Assembly (NCBI GenBank): GCA_041661665.1
Contig: JBAZTW010000002.1
Span: 81,579-145,578 of the forward strand
Source: GWC2-45-44 sp041661665
GTDB lineage: Bacteria > Planctomycetota > Phycisphaerae > Sedimentisphaerales > UBA12454
Direction: 5' to 3'
DNA: 64,000 bases
A program made the translations under genes and the position numbers. Shown piece after piece: positions 43,611 through 51,608 of the stretch. Below the pieces are notes generated by a model. That model did no database searches. It was not told the DNA's origin and saw only the letters and a program-made list of their open reading frames with translations. Position 1 is the first letter of the stretch. Every line of letters begins with the position of its first letter.

Positions 43611-44594
43611 TCATCGGCTGTAGCCGTTCGGGTTTTTGCTGTGCCATTTCCACGCTGTTTCAACTATTTTTTCAAGTTCCGGAAATTTAACTTTCCAGCC
43701 CAACTCCTTTTTCGCCTTCGTCGCATCAGCCGTCAAAACCGCAGGGTCTCCATTTCTTCGCGGTACTATCGTTACCTTAAAATCGGTTCCTGACACCTTT
43801 TTAACAGTCTCGATTACCTGCCTAACAGAATACCCCTTTCCATTGCCGAGATTATAAATCTGCTCGCTGCCGCTTTGAAGTTTTTCAAGCGCAAGCAAAT
43901 GCGCTGAACACAAATCCTCAATATGAATATAATCCCTTACGCACGTCCCATCTTCAGTCGGGTAATCGTCGCCAAAAACTTTTATATCTTCCCTTTTGCC
44001 CATTGCCGCTGCGATTATGAGCGGAATAAGATGGCTTTCAGGCTTATGGTCTTCGCCAAGCGTTCCGTCTCCGCCAGCGCCGGCAGCGTTAAAATATCTC
44101 AACGCCGCATAATTAAGCCTCCCCGTCAAACTCTGAAAATGGCACATCCTTTCAACAGCCCACTTTGTCTCGCCATAAGGATTGATGGCTTTTTTTTGCA
44201 GTTCTTCGGTAATAGGTGTTTGAGCGGGAATGCCGTAAACTGCCGCTGTGCTGGAAAAAACAAACTTGCCGACCCCGCATTTCTCCATCGCACTGAGCAA
44301 GTTATGCGTATTGCACAAATTATTGCGATAAAATTTCAAAGGCTCTTTTACCGACTCGCCAACCTCAATAAACGCGGCAAAATGCATTACCGCATCTATT
44401 TTTTTATCCGTCAAAACTTTTTTAAGCAAATCGAAATCAGCCAAATCCCCTTTAACAAACTCAGCATCTCTGACTGCTTCTCTGTGGCCGGAACTTAAAT
44501 TATCAAAAACCGTCGGCTGATGCCCTGCCTCTGCGAGCATTGCCGTCATATTGCTGCCAATATATCCCGCCCCGCCGCAAACCAAAACTTTCAT
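43611..44594 (-). CDS. galE: UDP-glucose 4-epimerase
   Basis: Interconverts UDP-glucose and UDP-galactose; short-chain dehydrogenase fold of 327 aa. NAD loop GGAGYIGSN, the Ser/Thr of SSTAAVYG, and the catalytic YGETK (Tyr and Lys) are present. Also RYFNAAGA, DYPTEDGTCVRDYIHIEDL and NLGNGKGYSVRQVI. The start codon shares one base with the stop of an upstream lipoprotein gene. It supplies precursors for the surface glycans suggested by the glycosyltransferases of the window. Confidence 0.94.
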   Translation of the reverse strand: MKVLVCGGAGYIGSNMTAMLAEAGHQPTVFDNLSSGHREAVRDAEFVKGDLADFDLLKKVLTDKKIDAVMHFAAFIEVGESVKEPLKFYRNNLCNTHNLLSAMEKCGVGKFVFSSTAAVYGIPAQTPITEELQKKAINPYGETKWAVERMCHFQSLTGRLNYAALRYFNAAGAGGDGTLGEDHKPESHLIPLIIAAAMGKREDIKVFGDDYPTEDGTCVRDYIHIEDLCSAHLLALEKLQSGSEQIYNLGNGKGYSVRQVIETVKKVSGTDFKVTIVPRRNGDPAVLTADATKAKKELGWKVKFPELEKIVETAWKWHSKNPNGYSR

Positions 44595-45166
44595 TATTTT
44601 TTACCCTTCTTGGGATTGTTCAGTCTTTTTTCAACTTTTTTAAGGATATACGCCTCCAGACTGTTATCCCGTCCGAGATTCACCCAGTCCATTTTACTTT
44701 TCTGTTCCTCGTTGAGTCTCAATGTCTGATTTCCTTCTCTGCTCTCCGAGAACATAGCGTATGCTCTCGCCGAACTGTCTATTTCTTTTTCAGGAATTGA
44801 CAGCCTCTCAAGTTTCACATTACAATTTATGCACATCTGCCCGTTGTTTTCTGAAAACCTCAGTTCCGCTGTCCGCTGAATACTGTGCAAATTCGCCATC
44901 CCGCTGTTATACCCGCCGCGGTTATCCTGCCTCCACACTTCAAGGAACTGCCCGCCCGCCAAAGGCTTTGTCCGCACAATACCGCTATCAACATCAAATT
45001 TTTCTATAACAAAATCCATTCTAATCAGAGCCTTCTCCGCCTCCAGCATAACAGAATTTGCATCCATACCCGTCAGGCATATAGGCTTAGGCTCGAAATG
45101 CTGCCTTTTTGCGCATCCGCTTATCAAACAGGCTGTTATAAACAGTAAAATTATGTATCTTGCCAT
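44594..45166 (-). CDS. Hypothetical lipoprotein
   Basis: 190 residues. Signal peptide with lipobox LISGC (MARYIILLFITACLISGC). The mature part starts with a helix (DANSVMLEAEKALIRMDFVI) and a beta-rich stretch (GIVRTKPLAGGQFLEVWRQD), and ends in a very basic Lys-rich tail. It resembles outer-membrane-type small lipoproteins, but no family was recognised. Its stop overlaps the galE start by one base. Confidence 0.7.
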   Translation of the reverse strand: MARYIILLFITACLISGCAKRQHFEPKPICLTGMDANSVMLEAEKALIRMDFVIEKFDVDSGIVRTKPLAGGQFLEVWRQDNRGGYNSGMANLHSIQRTAELRFSENNGQMCINCNVKLERLSIPEKEIDSSARAYAMFSESREGNQTLRLNEEQKSKMDWVNLGRDNSLEAYILKKVEKRLNNPKKGKK

Positions 45167-45227
45167 TTTTTAATCCTTTAAAACTGGTCTGACCAAATTA
45201 TAAACGCAAAACCGCACACTCTCAAGA

Positions 45228-46076
45228 TTAAATCATCGGCCAGTCGCCGCTGAAAACTTCCGCAGCCGGGCCTGTCATATAAACGCAGTTGTCTTCCGCC
45301 GACCATTCCAGCTCAAGCTGGCCGCCGGGCAGATTGGCTTTTACTTTCCTGTCGCATCGCTCGGTTAAAACCGCCGCCACACAGCAGGCGCACGCGCCTG
45401 TGCCGCAGGCCATAGTTATCCCGCTGCCGCGTTCCCACGTAATCATACTGAATTGGCCGCGTGAATCCACCCGCACAAAATGAGCGTTAACACGCTGCGG
45501 AAAAAGTTCGTGATTTTCTATCGCAGGGCCTGTCTTTTCCAAATTTATCGACGAAAGGTCGTCTGTAAAAAATACCGCGTGCGGATTTCCCATCGAAACG
45601 CACGTCATCAGCATTCGCTCATTGCGAACGTCAATCGCCATATTCACTATGCTTTCGCCGTCGAGCAAAACAGGGATTTTCGAAGGCTGCAAAATCGGCT
45701 GCCCCATATTAACGCGGACTCTTTCAACTTTGTTATTCCTGCCAACCTCAAGACCGACAGTCAAAACTCCCCTGCCGGTTTCAATTTCCATAGAGGATGC
45801 AGAACCACTGCCGCCAAGCTTATGCTCATAAGAGAATTTTGCGACGCATCGAATGCCGTTGCCGCACATCTGCGATTCCGAACCGTCAGCGTTAAACATC
45901 CGCATTCGGACATTTGCCTTTTCCGATGGACAAATCAGAATCAGACCGTCAGAGCCTACCCCTGTATGACGGTCGCTGATAACCTTCGCCAGCGACACAG
46001 GGTCATTTACCGTCTGCTCAAAACAATTTATATAAACATAGTCATTGCCCAGACCATGCATTTTTGTAAACCGCAT
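45228..46076 (-). CDS. dapF: Diaminopimelate epimerase
   Basis: Converts LL- to meso-diaminopimelate, without cofactor, using two Cys. N-terminal MRFTKMHGLGNDYVYIN is typical. The first catalytic Cys is in MCGNGIRC and the second in MACGTGACACC. GNPHAVFF and ERGSG are also conserved. Length (282 aa) is normal. ATG 46076 is selected because GGGAA lies ten bases upstream and the family begins there. Works with dapA in lysine and cell-wall synthesis. Confidence 0.95.
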   Translation of the reverse strand: MRFTKMHGLGNDYVYINCFEQTVNDPVSLAKVISDRHTGVGSDGLILICPSEKANVRMRMFNADGSESQMCGNGIRCVAKFSYEHKLGGSGSASSMEIETGRGVLTVGLEVGRNNKVERVRVNMGQPILQPSKIPVLLDGESIVNMAIDVRNERMLMTCVSMGNPHAVFFTDDLSSINLEKTGPAIENHELFPQRVNAHFVRVDSRGQFSMITWERGSGITMACGTGACACCVAAVLTERCDRKVKANLPGGQLELEWSAEDNCVYMTGPAAEVFSGDWPMI

Positions 46077-46113
46077 AAAACAAATTCCCAATTTTAATTT
46101 TTTATTTTCAAAG

Positions 46114-47016
46114 TTAGAATACGCTTACTTTTATGCCTTTTTCGCTTGTCTTATTAAATGTCTTTTTCATACCCGCCAGGGCATCTTTCAGCTCTTCGCT
46201 GCTGTTAAGCAGGTTTTCATAAAGCCTGTCGTCGTTAATAAGTTTGCCGACCGTGCCTTCGCCGCTGTTGATTTTATAAAGCAGCCTTTGCATCTCAATC
46301 AGCGTCTCGCCAAGTTCTTCATTGACTGTTACCATTGTCGTCTTGCCCGCAGCCGAGAACTCTCTAATCTGCTGCAGCGTCGAGATTGATTCTCCCGTCG
46401 CCTTGGACAGATTGGCAAGAGAATTTTTCAGATTCTGCTGATTTTCCTTATCGCCGACCACCGTATTTACGTTATCTAAAAGCAGACTCACCTTCTCAAA
46501 CAGAATATTGAATTTATCCTGCATCTCTTTGGGCAAAAATTCGCTTCCACTGTTCGTGCCGTGGAGAACCATATCCTGCTCCAGGTATTTCGGATTCAGA
46601 GCGTCAAGCTCATTCTGCGTCATCGGCTTAGAGGCGAACTCTATATAACTGCTCGAAAGCCCCTTGCGGGCAAGCTCCACCTCGACATTAGACGGAATAT
46701 CCGCGTATTTTTTCTGTATCGCCATAGTAACCGTAATGCGATTAACGAACTGCCCTTTGCCGTTCGACTCCAGCACAGGCGGCGAAACATAAGTTACCCT
46801 GCCGATATTATAACCGCAGTATCTTACCGGCGTGTCCGTCTGTATCCCCGGTGCGTATTCAAATTTAGCCTTGACGGTATATGAAGTAATTTTAGTCATC
46901 GCAATAGGCATATCGCGAAACAAAAAAACCATATAAACAAAAACAATGGTGCCTATAATCACAAATGCGCCGACAATCATATTCCGTCTGTTTTGTATGC
47001 GTTCATAATCACTCAT
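46114..47016 (-). CDS. MlaD/MCE-family protein
   Basis: 300 residues: a short cytosolic start, one membrane segment (MIVGAFVIIGTIVFVYMVFLF) and an MCE domain (about 45-120: YTVKAKFEYAPGIQTDTPVRY, then GYNIGRVTYV). A long helical tail with heptad-like repeats (about 165-290) resembles the barrel-forming tails of MCE proteins. Such proteins move lipids between membranes. No MlaE permease or MlaF ATPase is beside it here. The gene lies 38 bases upstream of dapF on the same strand. Confidence 0.82.
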   Translation of the reverse strand: MSDYERIQNRRNMIVGAFVIIGTIVFVYMVFLFRDMPIAMTKITSYTVKAKFEYAPGIQTDTPVRYCGYNIGRVTYVSPPVLESNGKGQFVNRITVTMAIQKKYADIPSNVEVELARKGLSSSYIEFASKPMTQNELDALNPKYLEQDMVLHGTNSGSEFLPKEMQDKFNILFEKVSLLLDNVNTVVGDKENQQNLKNSLANLSKATGESISTLQQIREFSAAGKTTMVTVNEELGETLIEMQRLLYKINSGEGTVGKLINDDRLYENLLNSSEELKDALAGMKKTFNKTSEKGIKVSVF

Positions 47017-47048
47017 TTAAGCATTCCTTTTTTGTGTTTATTCGTGCC

Positions 47049-47077
47049 TGTCCCGCCATAGCTTCAGCGACAGCGGA
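47049..47077. repeat. CCCGCCATAGCTTCAGCGA repeat
   Basis: Palindrome-like word CGCCATAGC...GCGACAGCGG. Related units stand at 49363, 53548 and 59609, some nested in other repeats. It occupies the spacer between the MerR-type and MCE genes. Confidence 0.55.
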
Positions 47078-47094
47078 TACATTCGTGGCTATTC

Positions 47095-47334
47095 CTATTT
47101 GCCATCAAGAAACAATTCGCGTATCGCCCGAAGCGGATAACCCGACTTGTTCACTTTTTTTACTAACTTAATTCTGTCAACTGCCTTGCCGTCGAACAGC
47201 CTTCTGTTCGTATCGCTCACAACGGTCGGCTTCACAAGTCCGACCATTATATAATACGCAAGCGACTGCGTCGAGACCCCTGCCTCTTTCGCCGCCGCCC
47301 CTATCGACATCAATTTTGACTTTGTCTTCATCAT
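47095..47334 (-). CDS. MerR-type helix-turn-helix protein
   Basis: 79 residues. A MerR DNA-binding domain stands alone: SIGAAAKEAGVSTQSLAYYIMVGLV forms the helix-turn-helix, then RRLFDGKAVDRI and the second helix pair VKKVNKSGYPLRAI. The effector and dimerisation domain is missing. ATG 47334 overlaps the yidD stop by one base; a TTG one codon earlier and an ATG one codon later are alternatives. Target unknown. Confidence 0.75.
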   Translation of the reverse strand: MMKTKSKLMSIGAAAKEAGVSTQSLAYYIMVGLVKPTVVSDTNRRLFDGKAVDRIKLVKKVNKSGYPLRAIRELFLDGK

Positions 47335-47648
47335 CAATTGCCAAAACCTGCGAATTTCTCGTTTTGAGCCTTCCCGCCGTGCTTCGCGCCCGTCGCGGCA
47401 GGTGAAAATTCGAGTTTTGAATTTGTTTCGGATTTAGGATTTAGCGATTCGGATTTTACTTCTACGGGGTCGTAACCTTTGCCGCCAAACGGATGGCATT
47501 TCACTATTCGCTTAGCCGCCATATATCCGCCCTTCAATACGCCAAATTCTTTTATCGCTTCAATCGCATACTGACTGCACGTTGGCACAAACCTGCACTG
47601 CCCGCCCAGAAACCGACCGAGCGAAACCTGATAAAACCGTATGACCAT
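47334..47648 (-). CDS. yidD: Membrane protein insertion efficiency factor YidD, repeat-extended
   Basis: Small protein that assists YidC-mediated membrane insertion. The core is about 65 residues: IRFYQVSLGRFLGGQCRF, VPTCSQYAIEAI, GGYMAAKRIVKCHPFGGKGYDPV. The frame stays open upstream for 44 codons through a copy of a dispersed repeat (47694-47752), so the start is set at ATG 47648. The C-terminal 38 codons run through another repeat-like sequence (SESLNPKSETNS and after), giving an odd tail. rnpA lies upstream, the usual neighbour. Confidence 0.87.
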   Translation of the reverse strand: MVIRFYQVSLGRFLGGQCRFVPTCSQYAIEAIKEFGVLKGGYMAAKRIVKCHPFGGKGYDPVEVKSESLNPKSETNSKLEFSPAATGAKHGGKAQNEKFAGFGN

Positions 47649-47693
47649 TATTAAAAACTCACTAACCGCCCCGCTGTCATTTCGACTGACCAC

Positions 47694-47752
47694 TGTCATT
47701 TCGACCGAAGTCCTGCATAGCCTTGGCGAAGCAGGACGCAGCGGAGAAATCT
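47694..47752. repeat. TGTCATTTCGACC...GGAGAAATCT hairpin repeat
   Basis: Constant ends TGTCATTTCGACCGAAG and GCGGAGAAATCT enclose a hairpin GTCCTGC/GCAGGAC. Its loop carries ATAGCCTTGGCGA, a piece of another repeat. A truncated copy lies just before it (47674). Related elements: hypF 23570, 61509 and 63288. Confidence 0.85.
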
Positions 47753-47840
47753 TTTTAAATTTCAATTCTTCATTCTTCATTTTTCAATCTTCAATAATTT
47801 ATTTCTCTGTGTCTCTGTGGTGAAACATAAAATAGTTTTT

Positions 47841-47866
47841 GTAGGGTGGGCTCTTAGCCCACGCGG
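47841..47866 (+). repeat. GTAGGGTGGGCT hairpin repeat, copy 2
   Basis: Arms GTGGGCT/AGCCCAC with loop CTT. Nearly identical to 2451. It lies beside the rnpA stop and may end that transcript. Confidence 0.8.
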
Positions 47867-47874
47867 TTTTGTCT

Positions 47875-48255
47875 TCATTTTTCAATTCGTTTATAAACCT
47901 GCCCTAAAAGTTCCAAAAAAGAGTCCCGTACATCTTTGAGACCTAATTTATTTATATCACAAGACTTACTCTTGCTCAACAGCGGAGAAAAAATTATCAG
48001 GTAGTCAAAATTTCCCCTCACATCGTCCCTGCTAAGCCGAAACGCCTCCTTAGAGAGCCTTTTTAGCCTGTTCCTGCCGACTGCCGAGGCTATTTTTGAG
48101 CTTACAGACACCCCGAATCTTGTTTTTTTATCAGCGTTTGGCTTTGCGTACAAAGTCATTAACCCATTACGGGCAAACAATTTACGTTCCAAGACCGCCT
48201 TAAAATCGGCCTTGGCACATAATCTCGCTGACTTTGGATGTCCGTATTTTTTCAT
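47875..48255 (-). CDS. rnpA: Ribonuclease P protein component
   Basis: Basic 126-residue protein that binds the catalytic RNA for tRNA 5' processing. The RNA-binding motif GRNRLKRLSKEAFR is clear, preceded by TRFGVSVSSKIASAV and an N-terminal KSARLCAKADFKAVL. Length is normal. The ribosomal protein L34 gene, nearly always directly upstream, was not found in the 219-base AT-rich gap before it. yidD follows downstream as in most bacteria. Confidence 0.93.
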   Translation of the reverse strand: MKKYGHPKSARLCAKADFKAVLERKLFARNGLMTLYAKPNADKKTRFGVSVSSKIASAVGRNRLKRLSKEAFRLSRDDVRGNFDYLIIFSPLLSKSKSCDINKLGLKDVRDSFLELLGQVYKRIEK

Positions 48256-48398
48256 AAAAAGACCAAATTATTGTCCACTGACCATTGGCTGCTATCTACA
48301 AGCCATTATATATGAAAAGGCTCTTTTTATTAAGAACAATAATTTCGACAGACCGATGGCGGGTCGGCAGAATTATTTTTAAAAAATTTATTTTTTTG

Positions 48399-48443
48399 TT
48401 GACAACATATTGTTATGTATATAGTTTATATATTAACAATTGT
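48399..48443 (+). promoter_or_regulatory. Promoter with possible operator repeats
   Basis: TTGACA at 48399 and TATAGT at 48420 (15-base spacer). AACAATTGTT, a perfect palindrome, lies at about 48434, downstream of the -10. ACATATTGT overlaps the spacer. A MarR regulator gene lies 1 kb downstream and could act here. Confidence 0.45.
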
Positions 48444-48474
48444 TTATGAAAAATAATAAAATAAGGGATTTGTT

Positions 48475-49347
48475 ATGATTAAGAAAATTTTGTTTGGTTT
48501 TTTGGCAATGCTGCTCGGAATTATCAGATCTGCAATTGTTGGTGGATTGATAGCAGCCGCAACTGGCGGCCCATCTCTTGATGGCGTTGGGATGGCTCTT
48601 TTTGCTTTGCTATATCTTCTTCCAGCGATACTCCTTTATCATTTCTGTTATGCTTTGCGACTAAAATATTATATCCCTGATATACTTTATTTTGTCGGAT
48701 TTATTTCCGTAATAGCACTTTTTACTTATGGAGGTTCTATACCTAGTGAGGATGGAGGGGACAATTTCTGCAGAGCGTTCCTTTATTTTTCATTTTTCAG
48801 CGGCATTGCCATTTATTTTGCAGAGGTAATTTTTAGAAATAAAAAACGCCTGAAAGAATCAGGGTGTAAAGATGAATTTAACGCAGCTAATTGGAGAGAT
48901 ATATTCGGACAGATTTTAAAACAGCCAAAAACAATATTTTTATACAGCCTCAGACTTTATGTTATAGCTGCTGTTGTTATGTCTTTGGCTGGTGCTGGAG
49001 AATACTTTGTTAATCTTCACACCAAAGATTTATGGTTTGCGGTTTATAGCCTTCTTTTCTCATTGTGTTTACTGCCCGGAATAATTCTATATCACAGCGC
49101 CTATAGTTTAAAATTAAAAAAGCGAATATGTGATATGGTCTATTTTGTTGCCATTATTATTACAGAGTTATTATTGTTATTATTCGTTGCGAATGAGCAT
49201 ATGAATGCAAAAGAACTGTCTTTTTTGTATGTGAAACCAAGCGTTTTGCCCCATTTTGGAATGTTAGTGGTTGCTCTTGGTTGCATTGCTGTTTATATGG
49301 CAGAAGTTTATTTCAGAAACAAGGCTATTTTGAAAATGATAAAATGA
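48475..49347 (+). CDS. Polytopic membrane protein with duplicated halves
   Basis: 290 residues with about eight membrane segments. The two halves are related: YLLPAILLYHFCYALRLKYY with AIYFAEVIFRNKKRLK, and CLLPGIILYHSAYSLKLKKR with AVYMAEVYFRNKAILK. The duplication suggests an inverted or tandem repeat fold like some transporters, but no family was recognised. A sampled line is only about 28% GC, well below the neighbours. A MarR regulator gene follows after 95 bases. Confidence 0.7.
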   Translation: MIKKILFGFLAMLLGIIRSAIVGGLIAAATGGPSLDGVGMALFALLYLLPAILLYHFCYALRLKYYIPDILYFVGFISVIALFTYGGSIPSEDGGDNFCRAFLYFSFFSGIAIYFAEVIFRNKKRLKESGCKDEFNAANWRDIFGQILKQPKTIFLYSLRLYVIAAVVMSLAGAGEYFVNLHTKDLWFAVYSLLFSLCLLPGIILYHSAYSLKLKKRICDMVYFVAIIITELLLLLFVANEHMNAKELSFLYVKPSVLPHFGMLVVALGCIAVYMAEVYFRNKAILKMIK

Positions 49348-49362
49348 TCGCTCCATAATCCG

Positions 49363-49410
49363 CCATCGCTAAAAGCTGTGGCGGGACAAGCTGTCGCGGC
49401 TCTGTATTAT
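49363..49410 (+). repeat. CGCCATCGCTAAAAGC / AGCTGTCGCGGCTCTG composite repeat
   Basis: CCGCCATCGC...GTGGCGGGAC is a hairpin. AGCTGTCGCGGCTCTG is also found inside the hydrolase gene (51289-51304, with G for the first A). It fills the gap before the MarR gene. Confidence 0.55.
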
Positions 49411-49442
49411 GAATAATAAAACATTTTTTTAGGGATTATTTT

Positions 49443-49916
49443 ATGACACTAAAACAGGAACTAAAGTTGAAAAAAGGTTTTGACCTTTTGGAACATGAGG
49501 CGGTGCTGAATATATATTTCACAGCGACGCTGCTCAAAAAACAGGCTGATTCTTTCTTCAAGACTCTCGGCCTGACCGATGTCCAGTTCAATGTCTTAAT
49601 GCTTCTGCATTATCAGGCGGAGAACAACGAAGGGCTAAGTCAGGCACAATTAGGCGAAATGATGCTCGTCAATCGCGCGAATATCACCACGCTTATCGAC
49701 AGAATGGAAAAAGCCAATCTCGTAATCCGAACTAGCGTTTCAAATGACAGAAGAACCAATATTATAAAACTAACAGCGAACGGCAAAAAACTTTTCGCTA
49801 AGGCAGAACCGCTATACGCTCAACAGGTGAAAGGAATGATGACTGGATTTAATCAGGCTGAGCAGAAGAATATTATATCACTCCTCGAAAAGGTCAGAGC
49901 TAATGCGAAACAGTAA
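49443..49916 (+). CDS. MarR-family transcriptional regulator
   Basis: 157 residues with the winged helix-turn-helix: LTDVQFNVLMLLHYQ, LSQAQLGEMMLVNRANITTLIDRMEKANLV and the wing SVSNDRRTNIIKLTANGKKLF. Flanking helices would form the dimer. MarR proteins usually repress neighbouring genes and respond to small ligands. The preceding membrane protein gene has a promoter with palindromes, a plausible target. Confidence 0.88.
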   Translation: MTLKQELKLKKGFDLLEHEAVLNIYFTATLLKKQADSFFKTLGLTDVQFNVLMLLHYQAENNEGLSQAQLGEMMLVNRANITTLIDRMEKANLVIRTSVSNDRRTNIIKLTANGKKLFAKAEPLYAQQVKGMMTGFNQAEQKNIISLLEKVRANAKQ

Positions 49917-49999
49917 AGTTAGCCACAAAGGCGATAAGGCACAAAGAACTGGAATCGCGGATTAAACGGATTAACAAAAGATTAATGAAGGGTGAAAAA

Positions 50000-50398
50000 A
50001 TGAAAAAAGTAAGAAATATTATTTTTTCAACTTTGGTCGTAATTTTCGCTGTGCTGGTTTTTTTGATTTTAGGCCAGGGAGGCAAACTGCCTTTCTTTGT
50101 ACTTGCCGGCCTCGGTATCATCTTTGCCCTGCTGGGAATAGTATTGGTTGTGTTGGCAATAAAACTTAAAGAGCCGAGGATGCAAAAGATATTTTTCATA
50201 TTGACCGGAGGCTCGGCTGCGGGCATTCCTATCTGCGTGGTTCTGCATAATCTTGTTTATGCAATGTTCTTTCACGGAAAAGGCGGAGATGAGGCTGTGT
50301 TTTTTATACTGGCAATTATTGTTTGCCCTGCGTTGTTTGTTATCGGTACAATAGGCAGTATCGCAACGCTGATATATGCGAAGATGAAAAAATGTTAG
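50000..50398 (+). CDS. Small membrane protein
   Basis: 132 residues with four hydrophobic segments (IIFSTLVVIFAVLVFLIL; LGIIFALLGIVLVVLAI; FFILTGGSAAGIPICVVL; VFFILAIIVCPALFVIG). Not recognised. ATG 50000 follows GAAGGGTG and is better than an ATG 15 bases upstream. Repeat words (AGCCACAAAGGCGATAAGG, AGAGTTCACAGAGAAC) lie on both sides. Confidence 0.65.
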   Translation: MKKVRNIIFSTLVVIFAVLVFLILGQGGKLPFFVLAGLGIIFALLGIVLVVLAIKLKEPRMQKIFFILTGGSAAGIPICVVLHNLVYAMFFHGKGGDEAVFFILAIIVCPALFVIGTIGSIATLIYAKMKKC

Positions 50399-50536
50399 CC
50401 ACAGAGTTCACAGAGAACACAGAGATGAAAACGTCAAAAATTAAACGTCCAGCGCCCAACGTGAAAATTAGGTGTTTTTGATTTTTTATATGTAATTTTT
50501 ATTTTTTATTTTTGATGTTTGATTTACAGTGCAGCG

Positions 50537-51511
50537 ATGGATATTGAGAAATTAAAAAAAGAGTTGCAGCCTTTGGATACGAATAATACTCACTCACAAG
50601 CGGTGATGGAGTATTTCCAGTTTTATGGTTTAGACTTGGCGACGGAACATTTGTTCGGTACGTTTAAGAGCGGAGAATTTACACTCTGCGGGCATATATT
50701 CAAACCAAAAGAATACAAGGCGACGGCGATAATTGTTCACGGATATACAATGCACTGCGGGTTGTTAAGCAAACTTATTAAATCTCTTACAGAAGCTGAT
50801 TTTGCGGTTGCGGTTTTCGACCTGCCCGGCCATGGCCTGTCGAGCGGCGAGAGGACAGCTATAGACAATTTTTCACAGTATAACGACTGCCTGGCGGATT
50901 TTGTGAATGCGATTCGGCCTTATGTAAAAGCCCCATACCATTTAATAGGCCACAGCACAGGCGCAGCAATAATATTGGATTACATATTATCCGATAGAGA
51001 AGATTATTTTGATAAGGTAATTTTAGCCGCTCCATTAGAACGAAGCGATTGGTGGTTATTGTCAAAAATAGGTTTTTCGATATGCCGACATTTTTGCGAT
51101 AACCTGCCAAGAGTTTTTCGCAATATTTCTTCCGACAAGGATTTTTTGAATTTTTTGCAATATCATGACCCGCTCAGCGCAAAGAGTTTTTCGCTAAAGT
51201 GGGTTGGTGCGATGTTTGAGTGGGATAAAAGAATTGAGGGGAAGAACGAGAAAAACCGCTCCATTACCCATTCGACAGGCTCAGGGCAGGCTGTCGCGGC
51301 TCTGAATAAAGAATTGAACAGACCGATATTGGTTATTCAGGGTACGAAAGATAATATCGTTGACTGGAAATATAATGTGCCTCTTATTATGTCGAAATTT
51401 CATGATTGCGAAGTGGAATTGATTGAAAACGCCCGGCACGAATTATTTAATGAATCGCAGCAGTATCGTGATGAGGTCTTTTCGCTGATAAAGGATTATC
51501 TTACAAAATAA
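50537..51511 (+). CDS. Alpha/beta hydrolase, monoacylglycerol lipase-like, with repeat insertion
   Basis: 324 residues. The oxyanion segment is AIIVHGYTMHCG, the nucleophile is Ser in LIGHSTGAA, then ILVIQGTKDNIVD (catalytic Asp) and ENARHELFNE (catalytic His). The lid lies between residues 170 and 250. Around residues 244-256, SITHSTGSGQAVAAL is encoded by a repeat also found in intergenic DNA, kept in frame just before the strand carrying the Asp. ATG 50537 is preferred over a TTG 18 bases earlier. Substrate unknown. Confidence 0.8.
   Translation: MDIEKLKKELQPLDTNNTHSQAVMEYFQFYGLDLATEHLFGTFKSGEFTLCGHIFKPKEYKATAIIVHGYTMHCGLLSKLIKSLTEADFAVAVFDLPGHGLSSGERTAIDNFSQYNDCLADFVNAIRPYVKAPYHLIGHSTGAAIILDYILSDREDYFDKVILAAPLERSDWWLLSKIGFSICRHFCDNLPRVFRNISSDKDFLNFLQYHDPLSAKSFSLKWVGAMFEWDKRIEGKNEKNRSITHSTGSGQAVAALNKELNRPILVIQGTKDNIVDWKYNVPLIMSKFHDCEVELIENARHELFNESQQYRDEVFSLIKDYLTK
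51267..51304 (+). repeat. Repeat inserted in frame in the hydrolase gene
   Basis: CATTCGACAGGCTCAGGGCA followed by GGCTGTCGCGGCTCTG. The second part recurs at 49389 and, inverted, near 42147. The first part is the inverse of the GAGC-TTGTCGAA type word at 53507. Confidence 0.75.
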
Positions 51512-51608
51512 AATTGTTTTTTGATTAAATGAGTTTCTTGCAGAAATCAACATTCTATGATAAAAATACTACCATAAATAAATAGGTATAGATATATTTT
51601 GAGACTCT

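Noticed and set aside
47646..47780. YidD start 44 codons upstream
   Set aside because: The extra residues are repeat-encoded and the family begins near ATG 47648.
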